Positions 7,979 through 15,647 are shown, counted from the first letter of the stretch. The stretch is DNA of 20,133 bases from an uncultured Muribaculaceae bacterium (GCA_910584185.1 CAJTYC010000044.1:1-20133), one strand, 5' to 3'. Numbers and translations: made by a program. Notes: a model not told the origin generated them from the letters alone.

Positions 7979-8052
7979 GCTTTAGGTTTTAGGTGATGGC
8001 ATGGATTGGTGCCTGAAGCCTAAAACCTAAAACCTAAAACCTAAAACCTAAG
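7968..8052. repeat. Inverted array of TTTTAGG heptamers between convergent genes
   Basis: The left part (7968-7993) has AGGCTTT, AGGCTTT and AGGTTTT units. The right part (8019-8052) has four exact CCTAAAA units plus CCTAAG, i.e. the same heptamer on the opposite strand. The arms can fold into a long imperfect hairpin around the spacer 7994-8018, where GGCA/TGCC can pair again. Both flanking stop codons (TAG at 7976-7978, and TAG read on the minus strand at 8034-8036) lie in the repeat. It may act as a bidirectional terminator. Slippage could change its unit number. Confidence 0.8.
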
Positions 8053-9068
8053 CAGAACGTGTGGCGGCCTTCGGCGAAACTGTAGGTGACTGTCCAATTG
8101 TGGAAGTCGCAGATGCTTCTCACTATGGCCAGGCCGAGCCCGGTGCCCGATTGGCGCGCCTCGCCCGAACGGAAACGTCGGAACAGTGTCTCCTCGCGCA
8201 ATGCCCCTCCGCAGGCGGTGTTGCTGACCGTCAGTGTCCGGTCGATCAGCGTCACGGTCACGTCTCCGCCGCTTGCCGTGTGCCGCAGCGCATTGACGAT
8301 GAGATTCTTCAACAGACATTCCAATAGTATGGTGTTTGCCTTCAAGGTGCGCCCTTGCGCGCTTCTGCGGTCGCTCACCTTAATCGGTATGTCGCTCTGC
8401 AACGCGCCATACATAGGCAGTGTGTCGGCCAGCAGCGTGGCGATGTCAACCTCTTCGGTCATGGCGTACTGGGCATTGTCAATCTTGGCGAGAAGCAGCA
8501 GGTTGCGATTCAGATGGCTCATGCGCATGGTGAGATTATACAGGTCTGACACGATATTCATCTGCCGTTCATTCATTTCCTCTTGCATCAGCAGGTCGAG
8601 TTTGCTGCGTATTACAGCCAAGGGGGTCTGAAGCTCATGCGACGCGTTTTCGGTAAGCTCTTTCTGTATGCGAAATGACTCATGGTCGCGCTTCATGAGT
8701 TGCTCGAGCGAGCTGTTGAGACGGTTGAATTCGCTTATATCTGTGTCATTGAAGTGGGGCACCTCATCTTTGGCGATATTGAACCGCTCGGTCTTGCGCA
8801 GGGTGTCGTCAAAAGGATGCCACAAGCTGTGGGTGGCGAAGCGAAGTGTAATGAAATATGACACGCTTATGACCACAAAATTGAGCAGGAGCAGCAGGGT
8901 CATGCCGACCATTATATCATCTTCCGGGGCGTCTGCGTAGAAATAATGAAGTATAAGGTAAAACAGCGGAGCGTTAACCAGGAATACCGCTGTGACACAT
9001 GCCAAATAGCGCCCCAAGGTGCGCGACAACAGGGTGCGCGGTTTCTTCTGCAATGCGTTCTTTCTCAT
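8034..9068 (-). CDS. Two-component sensor histidine kinase with a minimal periplasmic loop
   Basis: The 344-residue kinase has two membrane helices (about residues 18-43 and 52-76) with only about ten residues between them, so there is no room for a folded periplasmic sensor. The cytoplasmic part has the H box ASHELQTPL with H144, the N box LKNLIVNALRH, and a G box GTGLGLAIV. I start it at 9068 because this gives the usual ATGA four-base overlap with the response regulator stop; a start five codons earlier is also open. The C-terminus (LGFRF) is encoded by the heptamer array, so the last residues may vary between strains. Signals are probably sensed in or near the membrane. It forms one transcript with the regulator and converges on the lipid-modification operon. 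Confidence 0.9.
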   Translation of the reverse strand: MRKNALQKKPRTLLSRTLGRYLACVTAVFLVNAPLFYLILHYFYADAPEDDIMVGMTLLLLLNFVVISVSYFITLRFATHSLWHPFDDTLRKTERFNIAKDEVPHFNDTDISEFNRLNSSLEQLMKRDHESFRIQKELTENASHELQTPLAVIRSKLDLLMQEEMNERQMNIVSDLYNLTMRMSHLNRNLLLLAKIDNAQYAMTEEVDIATLLADTLPMYGALQSDIPIKVSDRRSAQGRTLKANTILLECLLKNLIVNALRHTASGGDVTVTLIDRTLTVSNTACGGALREETLFRRFRSGEARQSGTGLGLAIVRSICDFHNWTVTYSFAEGRHTFCLGFRF

Positions 9069-9748
9069 GACTCTGCCATCCATCTGTAGCCGGTGCCGTA
9101 ATATGTCTTGATGCAGTCTGTCACGCCGGCCTCGGTCAGTTTTGCTTTCAGATTCTTGATGTGGGCGTATACGAAATTGAAGTCGCCCATCATGTCGGCC
9201 ATGTCGCCGCTCAGATGCTCGGCCAATGCGCTTTTTGACACAACGCGCCGACGGTTCTCTACCAGAAACAACAGCACATCATATTCGCTCTTCGTGAGGT
9301 CGAGCGTTTGTTTGCCGACTGATACCCGGCGTGCAAGTAGGTCGATTGTTATGCCACCGGTGTCCAGACGGTTTGCCGAATTGAAGTTCTTGCGTCTAAG
9401 CAGCGCGAATATCCTCATGCTAAGTTCCGGCAGGTGGAATGGCTTCGGCAGGTAGTCGTCGGCACCTATTTTCAGACCCTTCACCTTGTCTTCGAGTGAG
9501 TCTTTGGCCGATATGATTATCACGCCCGTTTGCGGGGCATTCTGCTTCACGAGGTGCAGTATATCCATTCCTGACCCTCCGTCAGGAAGCATAAGGTCGA
9601 GAAGTATGCAGTCGTATTCGTAGTTGTTTACCTTGTTGATGGCTTCTGACATGCAGAAGGCCTGTTCGCAGAGGTAGTCTTCGCGGCTCAGGAAACTTAC
9701 GATGTCGTCCGACATTTGGCGTTCATCCTCTATAATCAGTAATTTCAT
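9065..9748 (-). CDS. OmpR-family DNA-binding response regulator
   Basis: The 227-residue protein has a receiver domain (residues about 1-118) with acidic residues E7-D8, phospho-acceptor D51 in ILLDLMLPDGG, and the conserved lysine in IIISAKD. A winged-helix C-terminal domain follows, with DLTKSEYDVLLFL and a terminal YGTGYRW, typical of OmpR/PhoB. It is the first gene of a two-gene unit with the kinase. Its start at 9748 is fixed because the receiver fold begins at residue 1 (MKLLIIEDE). A perfect-spaced Bacteroidetes promoter lies directly before the ATG, so the message may have almost no leader. Its targets are unknown; the neighbouring envelope genes are candidates, including the convergent sugar-transfer operon, by analogy with PmrAB control of arn genes. 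Confidence 0.93.
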   Translation of the reverse strand: MKLLIIEDERQMSDDIVSFLSREDYLCEQAFCMSEAINKVNNYEYDCILLDLMLPDGGSGMDILHLVKQNAPQTGVIIISAKDSLEDKVKGLKIGADDYLPKPFHLPELSMRIFALLRRKNFNSANRLDTGGITIDLLARRVSVGKQTLDLTKSEYDVLLFLVENRRRVVSKSALAEHLSGDMADMMGDFNFVYAHIKNLKAKLTEAGVTDCIKTYYGTGYRWMAES

Positions 9749-9752
9749 GTTG

Positions 9753-9783
9753 CAAAAATAGCAAAAATTGTAGGTCGTGCAAA
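9753..9783 (-). promoter_or_regulatory. Bacteroidetes-type promoter of the response regulator, leaderless arrangement
   Basis: Read on the minus strand, the -33 element TTTG lies at 9783-9780, followed by a 19-nt spacer and the -7 element TATTTTTG at 9760-9753. Only four bases separate the -7 box from the ATG at 9748, so transcription would be expected to begin at or next to the start codon. Confidence 0.68.
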
Positions 9784-9906
9784 ATTTTCCGCCCTCGCTG
9801 ATTGCATGCGATAATTGCTATCCAACAATAGATTTAAGTAAGTTGCGTTATCTCTTTATAAGATGCAACGGCAAATTTGTAAACAACTTTTTTGTCGCTG
9901 CCGTTA

Positions 9907-10345
9907 GAGCCCGTCTCATAAAAATTTTACCCATAGGGGCGGCTTATTTTTGAGCTGATTTGGCTCATGTGGCTTATCTCATAGGTATTCGCCGAGCTGA
10001 AGGTTGGCTCAATCCTGTCGGGAGCAGCCTATTGGCTGTGACCAGAGGGGTTGAGTCAAAGCAGCCAAAAAGAAGCCGGTCAAACACAAATTAACTGATT
10101 CTATTAATATTCATTAATTTGATTGAGAAAACATATAATAAATTAACTATGTCCGAATTGATGAAAATTACCATGTACTCGCAGAGATGGCCGCTTTTAG
10201 CACCTGACTTTCAGTTGCAACCGAAAGGTTGCGCCTTACAGTCAGGCACTAAACCACAAAGTGCTCGCGGCTCCAAAAACAACACTCGCCGCAAATCGCC
10301 TCAACTCTGCGACCCCTATGGACAAAATTTTTATGAGACGGGCTC
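9907..10345. mobile_element. 439-bp MITE with 33-bp terminal inverted repeats and TTA target duplication
   Basis: The left end (9907-9939) and the reverse complement of the right end (10313-10345) share 31 of 33 bases. Both begin GAGCCCGTCTCATAAAAAT and both include CCATAGGGG. The trinucleotide TTA lies immediately outside both ends (9904-9906 and 10346-10348), as a target-site duplication. No transposase is encoded. The only open frame (10119-10349) shows no family likeness and runs into the repeat, so this is a non-autonomous element that would depend on an IS with the same ends elsewhere. The interior has several small hairpins. It occupies most of the 610 bases between the response regulator and the OmpA lipoprotein gene. 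Confidence 0.88.
10203..10246. repeat. Two-tier hairpin inside the MITE
   Basis: An outer 7-bp stem (CCTGACT at 10203-10209 with AGTCAGG at 10240-10246) encloses an inner perfect 6-bp stem with a GAAA tetraloop (GCAACC GAAA GGTTGC, 10217-10232). The tetraloop and nested stems suggest a folded RNA or a single-strand DNA structure rather than coding sequence. Confidence 0.6.
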
Positions 10346-10358
10346 TTAGCTTTTGTTA

Positions 10359-12377
10359 ATGATGGTTCATCAAATATTGAAATCCAAATATATATTGTGG
10401 CTTGTGGCGGTTGTGCTGGTGCTGTCGGGTTGCAAGACCCCGAAGCTGAAGGATGCCAATGAGCAGTTTGAGCGTGGCGAGTATTACAATGCTTCGCAGA
10501 CTTATCGTAAGGTATACAATAAGCTCAATCCGCGTCAGGACCGTGAGTTGCGCGGTGAGGTGGCTTACCAGCTCGGCACTTGCTATCGCAAGCTCAACAT
10601 GGCGGCGCGTGCTGCCGCCGCTTATCAAAATGCGCTGCGTTATGAGTTCCCCGATTCGATGGCTTATTATTTGCTCGGCCGCTCGCTGCAGATGGATGGC
10701 AAGTATCAGCCGGCCATAGATGCATATAAGCAATATCTTGAGTTCTCGCCCGACGATGCGCTCGCCAAGGAGGGAATACGCGGATGCCAGATGGCTATCC
10801 GCGCCAAGAAGAGTCCCAAGAGCCGATATAAGGTGGCCAACGCGAAGCTCTTCAATTCGAGACGTGCCGATTTCGCGCCGATGTATCTCGACAACACGTT
10901 CAATACGTTATACTTCACGTCAAGCAATGAGAAGGCCACTGCCCCGGAGAAGACTGACCTGACCGGCATGTCAGACAAGTCGGAAATCACCGGCATGAAG
11001 CGCAATGACATATATTTCTCCACCAAAGATGAGAAGGGCAACTGGCAGAAGCCGGAGCCGGCCGGCGGCGAACTGAACAGTGCTTTCGATGAGGGCATAG
11101 TAAGTTTTTCGCCCGATGGCCAGACCATGTATCTCACCATGGCGCGTCGCGCCGCCGATGCCAACACGAGCGTGGAGATTTACACGTCAAAGCGCAGTGA
11201 CGCCACTTGGAGCGCACCCCAGAAGTTTGAGATTACCAACGACACGATATCAGCTGTAGGGCATCCGGCGGTTTCGCCCGACGGCACTTACTTGTATTTC
11301 TCTTCCGACATGCCGGGTGGTTATGGCGGCAAGGATATATGGCGCATCAACCTGAAGGATAGGGTAGGCTCGCTCGAGAATTTGGGTGAGCAGATCAATA
11401 CGTCGGGCGATGAGATGTTTCCGTATGTGCGTACAGATTCTCTCCTCTATTTTGCCAGCGACGGACATCCCGGCTTTGGCGGACTCGACATGTTCACCGC
11501 AAGACTGAACTCTACGGGCGACCGTTGGAGCATCGACAACCTTGGCATGCCGCTCAATAGCCAGGGCGATGATTTCGGCATAACATTTGGCGAGGGTGAG
11601 TCAGGTTTCTTCAGCTCCAACCGTGGCGACGCGCGTGGTTATGACCATATATACAGTTTTGTGAAGCCCGACATAAAGGTGACTATCTCAGGCATGGTGC
11701 TCGACAAGGATGAGGAGCCGGTGCCGAATGCGGTGATTCGCATAGTAGGAGATGACGGGTCCAATCAGAAGGAGGTGGCTCGCGACGATGGCTCATTCAA
11801 GTTTAACCTGCAGCGGGGCGTGAAGTATGTGATGCTCGCCGGCGCAAAGGGGTATCTCAACGTGAAGCAGGAGTTTGAGAGCGATGATGCTGAGGAGGAT
11901 GCCGATTATGGCATTGACTTTATATTGGCGGCTATCCATAAGCCTCAGGTTGTGGAAAATATTTTCTACGATTTCGATAGGGCTTCGCTGCGTCCGGAGT
12001 CGAAGGCGGCTCTCGACGAGATGGCGCAGATGCTCCGGGACAATCCCAACGTTACGATTGAGATGGGCTCACACACCGACCGTGTGGGTAGCGATGAATA
12101 TAACTTCGGACTTTCCGACCGCCGCGCCAAGAGCGTGGTGGACTATCTGGTGAGCGCGGGCATAGCCACCGACCGTCTCACTTGGAAGGGCTATGGCAAG
12201 AGTGTGCCGAAGACGGTGACGCCACGCATCAACCGCGAATTCCCGCAGTTTGAGGTGGGCACAGTGCTGACACCCGAATATATCGACACCTTGGAAGAGG
12301 CCGACCGCGAGGCAGCCGACCAGATAAACCGCCGCACCGAGTTCCAGGTCACCTCAATCGAATATGACATGTTCTGA
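10359..12377 (+). CDS. OmpA/PD40/TPR outer-membrane lipoprotein (PorE-like architecture)
   Basis: The 672-residue product begins with a signal and lipobox LVLSGC (Cys25). TPR-like helices follow (about residues 33-140), then WD40-like PD40 beta-propeller repeats (about 165-440; for example VSFSPDGQTMYLT and AVSPDGTYLYFSS). A carboxypeptidase-regulatory-like beta domain comes next (about 440-510), and a C-terminal OmpA peptidoglycan-binding domain (about 530-630; FYDFDRASLRP, HTDRVGS and DRRAKSVVDYL). This order is that of PorE and related lipoproteins, which in type IX secretion bacteria tie the machinery to peptidoglycan. Similar proteins also occur in Bacteroidales without that system, and no other por genes are here, so the role is left as envelope anchoring. 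I start at ATG 10359; ATG 10362 is an alternative, and the open frame reaches TTG 10353. The upstream MITE ends at 10345. Confidence 0.9.
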   Translation: MMVHQILKSKYILWLVAVVLVLSGCKTPKLKDANEQFERGEYYNASQTYRKVYNKLNPRQDRELRGEVAYQLGTCYRKLNMAARAAAAYQNALRYEFPDSMAYYLLGRSLQMDGKYQPAIDAYKQYLEFSPDDALAKEGIRGCQMAIRAKKSPKSRYKVANAKLFNSRRADFAPMYLDNTFNTLYFTSSNEKATAPEKTDLTGMSDKSEITGMKRNDIYFSTKDEKGNWQKPEPAGGELNSAFDEGIVSFSPDGQTMYLTMARRAADANTSVEIYTSKRSDATWSAPQKFEITNDTISAVGHPAVSPDGTYLYFSSDMPGGYGGKDIWRINLKDRVGSLENLGEQINTSGDEMFPYVRTDSLLYFASDGHPGFGGLDMFTARLNSTGDRWSIDNLGMPLNSQGDDFGITFGEGESGFFSSNRGDARGYDHIYSFVKPDIKVTISGMVLDKDEEPVPNAVIRIVGDDGSNQKEVARDDGSFKFNLQRGVKYVMLAGAKGYLNVKQEFESDDAEEDADYGIDFILAAIHKPQVVENIFYDFDRASLRPESKAALDEMAQMLRDNPNVTIEMGSHTDRVGSDEYNFGLSDRRAKSVVDYLVSAGIATDRLTWKGYGKSVPKTVTPRINREFPQFEVGTVLTPEYIDTLEEADREAADQINRRTEFQVTSIEYDMF

Positions 12378-12412
12378 CGAAAATCTATATTGTATTAAGT
12401 ATCTTACAACTT

Positions 12413-12448
12413 ATGTCGTTGAATAATAATCAATTACCCCCCCATTAG
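12413..12448 (+). other. Probable true 5' end of the sulfatase gene, out of frame by one base
   Basis: From ATG 12413 the frame reads MSLNNNQLPP then H and TAG at 12446-12448. With one more C in the seven-C run at 12437-12443, translation would continue as MSLNNNQLPPPLEEGKHD and on without a stop through the hydrophilic stretch 12460-12567 into the sulfatase. The following frame lacks any ATG between its last upstream stop (12427-12429) and 12568, which supports this start. Confidence 0.7.
12437..12443 (+). repeat. Poly-C tract (C7), candidate slippage site
   Basis: Seven consecutive C residues lie eight codons after the probable start codon at 12413. With the length seen here, the reading frame ends at TAG 12446-12448. 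One extra C joins the ATG to the sulfatase frame. It could be a phase-variation switch, a fixed mutation or a homopolymer sequence error. Confidence 0.7.
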
Positions 12449-12567
12449 AGGAGGGGAAGCATGACTCAGACTATGATGCGAAGGTTGAAACTTCAGCTGA
12501 GCATTCTGTAGAAGTTGCCAAACCTAATTGGTTTGTAGAGACGTTTAAAAGTATTATCGGGGGCAGG

Positions 12568-14250
12568 TTGCCTTTCTATCTTCTGCTGGCTTTGGCATTT
12601 TATTGCTCTTTGCTTGTGTTGAACTATGAACTCCCGGTGGTTGGGTTGGATTATTTCTCAACTCATTTGCGGCGGTTTGCCGATGCTATGATTTTAGCGT
12701 TGCCGATATATTTATGGAGGCGCAAAAGCATTTTGTTTCCATACATCGCAATTGTGGTTTTGCTGTTGCTCTCGCAGTTGTGGTATCTGCGCAATTATGG
12801 CACGCTTATGCCTTTGACTTCCTATACGCTTGTCAAGAATCTTGACGGTCTGGGGCCAAGCATAATAAATTCGATGCGATGGAACGACCTGCTTGTAGTG
12901 GCTTTCCCCTTGGTGTTTTGTATAGTCTATGCTTTTGCCAAAGGTTGTCTTATACGCCCCGGATGGAGATGTAATTTACGCGATGCAGTATTGGCTATTG
13001 CGGTAGTGGAATGTATAATATTGCCATCTTATCTCGTGCATGATGAGAATGCATATGCACATCCGTTCGGTTTGTACAAGAACGAGACTCTGAGGGCATA
13101 TCGCCAATTGGGCTTTACAAATTATGTGATATATCAACTGCGATATTCGACAGGACTGTCGAAAGCAGAAATTGCAGAAGCTAAGCAATATAGTGCAAAG
13201 GTTGCCGATGAATCGCGAAAGGTCATGCCGTTTGCTAATGTGAACGGTGGAAGAAATCTCATCGTATTGCTCGTAGAATCACTTCAATCGTGGCCAATTG
13301 GGCTTAAGGTAGATGGAGTGGAAGTGACCCCATGCCTTAACAAAATCATTGCGGAAGATTCCACAGCATATTTCTCCAAAGTGGTTCCGCAGGTTAATGG
13401 CGGCAGGTCGTCTGATGCGCAATTGCTTCTAAACACTGGTCTTCTTCCGATACAAATCGGGGCCTCGGCAAGTTTGTTCGGCACAAATGATTATCCATCT
13501 TTGCCCAAGGCTCTTAAGGAGAAGGGGTATGCGTCTTCGCTGATTCTGTGTGACAATAGGGCATATTGGAACCAGCATGCCGCAAGCATAGGGTATGGTT
13601 ATGATAATGTTTTCGACCAACTTGCCGAGGGTGTGGAACCTCCCCGTCAGGATAGCGCACTATATTCTAAAGGCATTAAGATTCTTGAGAAAATGGAATC
13701 TCCTTATATGGCAGTTTTGGTTACGATGTCGGGTCATGATATGGTGGATTCTGACCTGCCTGATCCATTCCCTAATTATAAGGCCGCATCTCATCAAGTG
13801 AAAAATAATCTGATTATCACGCATTATGTAGATAAGTGCATAGGAGATTTTGTGGCCCAGCTTAAGGCAAAGGGTATGCTCGACAACTGCACATTGGTGA
13901 TTACCGGCGATCATGACTCGGTGGGCAAGAATCAGTTTGACGGAAGAGAAACTGAAGAAGTGACTGATCGGTTCATCCCCCTCGTGGTGATTAATTCGCA
14001 GTTGAAACAGCATTATGCCGATAAGGTGATGGGGCAAATGGATATCTATCCTACATTGCTCGATGAGATGGGACTCGCTTATGAATGGCGTGGACTCGGA
14101 CAGAGCGCTTCGCGTGGCATGGCGAGTGGTGCTGTGTATCGTGACGGCACTCCGGTGGGCGAATTGACCCCCATGCAAGTCAAGGAAGATAAAGAAAAAT
14201 GGCGCATGTCTGACCTTATTATACGTGGCAAGGTGTTTGGAAGTCATTAA
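12568..14250 (+). CDS. LTA-synthase/MdoB-type membrane sulfatase (phosphoglycerol or phosphoethanolamine transferase-like)
   Basis: The coordinates cover the frame from the first usual start codon (TTG 12568). The natural protein probably starts at 12413 and would have 612 residues if the C-run frameshift were corrected. About five N-terminal helices precede an alkaline-phosphatase-fold domain outside the membrane. Visible catalytic-domain features are NLIVLLVESLQSW for the first metal ligand, GGRSSDAQLLLNTGLLP at the position of the nucleophile (Ser in place of the Thr seen in LtaS), MSGHDM, and GDHDSVG for metal ligands near the end. Known relatives transfer head groups from phosphatidylglycerol or phosphatidylethanolamine to envelope polymers or lipid A; the acceptor here is unknown. 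The gene looks more A+T-rich than its neighbours and is followed by a small MITE, which suggests acquisition. Promoter and start would be off under the C7 state. Confidence 0.8.
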   Translation: MPFYLLLALAFYCSLLVLNYELPVVGLDYFSTHLRRFADAMILALPIYLWRRKSILFPYIAIVVLLLLSQLWYLRNYGTLMPLTSYTLVKNLDGLGPSIINSMRWNDLLVVAFPLVFCIVYAFAKGCLIRPGWRCNLRDAVLAIAVVECIILPSYLVHDENAYAHPFGLYKNETLRAYRQLGFTNYVIYQLRYSTGLSKAEIAEAKQYSAKVADESRKVMPFANVNGGRNLIVLLVESLQSWPIGLKVDGVEVTPCLNKIIAEDSTAYFSKVVPQVNGGRSSDAQLLLNTGLLPIQIGASASLFGTNDYPSLPKALKEKGYASSLILCDNRAYWNQHAASIGYGYDNVFDQLAEGVEPPRQDSALYSKGIKILEKMESPYMAVLVTMSGHDMVDSDLPDPFPNYKAASHQVKNNLIITHYVDKCIGDFVAQLKAKGMLDNCTLVITGDHDSVGKNQFDGRETEEVTDRFIPLVVINSQLKQHYADKVMGQMDIYPTLLDEMGLAYEWRGLGQSASRGMASGAVYRDGTPVGELTPMQVKEDKEKWRMSDLIIRGKVFGSH

Positions 14251-14258
14251 TGTTTATA

Positions 14259-14420
14259 GGTAGCGCACAAAGTATGCGTGCATTTTCTGCAACTTACTTT
14301 TGCCGACCTTCAGATTCGGTCTTCAGTCAAGTGGGGTCCACCACGTTCCCTCTTCACGAATTCTGAATCTCGACCAAAATTAAATCACATAAAAAATGCA
14401 CGTATACTTTGTGCGCGACC
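14259..14420. mobile_element. 162-bp MITE with 28-bp inverted ends flanked by TATA
   Basis: The left end 14259-14286 and the reverse complement of the right end 14393-14420 share 26 of 28 bases, and both contain GCGCACAAAGTAT. TATA lies directly outside both ends (14255-14258 and 14421-14424), either a target duplication or part of a longer palindromic end. The centre holds small stems (GTGG/CCAC at 14331-14344) and no reading frame. Ends and length differ from the element at 9907, so it belongs to another family. Confidence 0.75.
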
Positions 14421-14494
14421 TATAAGTTTTTGATGTGTACTGATAGAGATTCACGCACATTTGGTGTTGTTTTTGCGTTATTAATTCATAAGAG

Positions 14495-15529
14495 ATGATT
14501 CCACAAGTTATGTCACGCAAGATATTGCTCATAATTAATCCGATATCGGGCACTCTGTCGAAGGAGGGTCTGGAGGAGCGTGTGCGTGAGCGGTTGGCCA
14601 GGGCCGGACTGGAGGTGGAGTGCGCTTATACCGAGCGGGCCGGGCATGGCCGCGAACTTGCTGCCGAGGCCGCTGCCAAGGGGTATTTCGCCGTCATAGC
14701 TGCCGGAGGTGACGGCACTGTGAATGAGATTGGCTGCGCTCTTGCCGGATCGAAGACCGCACTCGGCATACTTCCTTTCGGTTCGGGCAATGGTCTCGCT
14801 CGCCATATGTATGGCACTATCAACCTTAAGCGTGCGCTCGATATCATAGCCAAGGGCTTTGTGACCGACTGCGACTATGGCACTGTCAATGGCAAACCTT
14901 TTTTCTGTACATTCGGGCTCGGATTCGATGCCAAGGTAAGCTCCGAATTCGCCCATCTTAGTCGCCGAGGACTGATTTCTTATGCAAGAAGTGCGGTGGT
15001 GGAGTATGCCGGTTATAAGCCGGGGGAGTATGTGTTGCTCACTGATAGGAAATGTTTCAAGACCAAAGCTTTCATACTTGCCGTGTGCAATGCCTCGCAG
15101 TATGGCAACAATGCCTATATTGCTCCTGATGCGTCGGTTCATGATGGATTGCTCGATGTGACCCTCATCAGGTCGGGCAACTTATTCTCGCGTGCGTTTG
15201 CTGCCGTGGAGCTTTTCACCGGACGGCTGAACCGCAACATACTGATTCGCACCATGAAGGTGTCGCATCTTACCATCAAGCATTTGCCCGGCCCGGGGCA
15301 CATCGACGGAGACCCCTGCATTATGCCTGAGACCATCGAGGTGAAGTGTCATAATGGGGGCATAAAAATGTTTACCGACCCCGACAAGCCCTCGTTCAAG
15401 CCCTTTATAACCCCGGCCCTCTCGATGAAGAGCGATTCTGACTACCTTTTTGCCGAGTCGCTGCGCAAAATCGGCTCGACATTGCCTCGGATATTCAATG
15501 CGAAGCGTAAAATAGCAAAAAATGATTGA
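14495..15529 (+). CDS. Diacylglycerol-kinase-family lipid kinase (YegS/BmrU-like)
   Basis: The 344-residue protein starts its kinase fold at KILLIINPISG (residues 9-19). The glycine-rich nucleotide site AAGGDGTVNEIG follows at residues 69-80, then LGILPFGSGNGLARHM near residues 90-106. This is the DAGK catalytic domain (pfam00781) of soluble bacterial lipid kinases, which phosphorylate diacylglycerol, phosphatidylglycerol or sphingoid lipids at the inner membrane. In Bacteroidales, which make sphingolipids, ceramide or sphingosine is a possible substrate, but the sequence does not decide. The C-terminal domain includes VHDGLLDVTLI and IDGDP motifs usual in the family. The start could also be ATG 14510, five codons later, which leaves the fold intact. 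It stands alone, with a MITE upstream and a new promoter downstream. Confidence 0.88.
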   Translation: MIPQVMSRKILLIINPISGTLSKEGLEERVRERLARAGLEVECAYTERAGHGRELAAEAAAKGYFAVIAAGGDGTVNEIGCALAGSKTALGILPFGSGNGLARHMYGTINLKRALDIIAKGFVTDCDYGTVNGKPFFCTFGLGFDAKVSSEFAHLSRRGLISYARSAVVEYAGYKPGEYVLLTDRKCFKTKAFILAVCNASQYGNNAYIAPDASVHDGLLDVTLIRSGNLFSRAFAAVELFTGRLNRNILIRTMKVSHLTIKHLPGPGHIDGDPCIMPETIEVKCHNGGIKMFTDPDKPSFKPFITPALSMKSDSDYLFAESLRKIGSTLPRIFNAKRKIAKND

Positions 15530-15533
15530 AAAG

Positions 15534-15564
15534 ATTGAATAATCAATTTATTTTATTAATTTTG
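15534..15564 (+). promoter_or_regulatory. Promoter of the TPR membrane protein gene
   Basis: ATTG (15534-15537), a 19-nt spacer and TAATTTTG (15557-15564) match the Bacteroidetes promoter. The short inverted repeat ATTGA/TCAAT (15534-15547) overlaps the -33 element. The leader to ATG 15648 is about 75-80 bases and holds the hairpin GCCTC-TG-GAGGC at 15606-15617. Confidence 0.65.
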
Positions 15565-15647
15565 CATTTCGAAACCGAATTAACTCAACTCAGCCGCTAC
15601 GGTTTGCCTCTGGAGGCTTGGCCAAGCGCGGCAACATAACAGAAAAT

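Noticed and set aside
10119..10349. 76-codon open frame inside the MITE
   Set aside because: It runs through the hairpin and the right terminal repeat, shows no family likeness, and is explained by the element.
12461..12511. ATG with a strong AGGAGG-like sequence just upstream, 16 codons
   Set aside because: It is in the wrong frame for the sulfatase and ends at once. The purine run is better read as coding for LEEGK in the restored gene, and Bacteroidetes rarely rely on strong Shine-Dalgarno sites.
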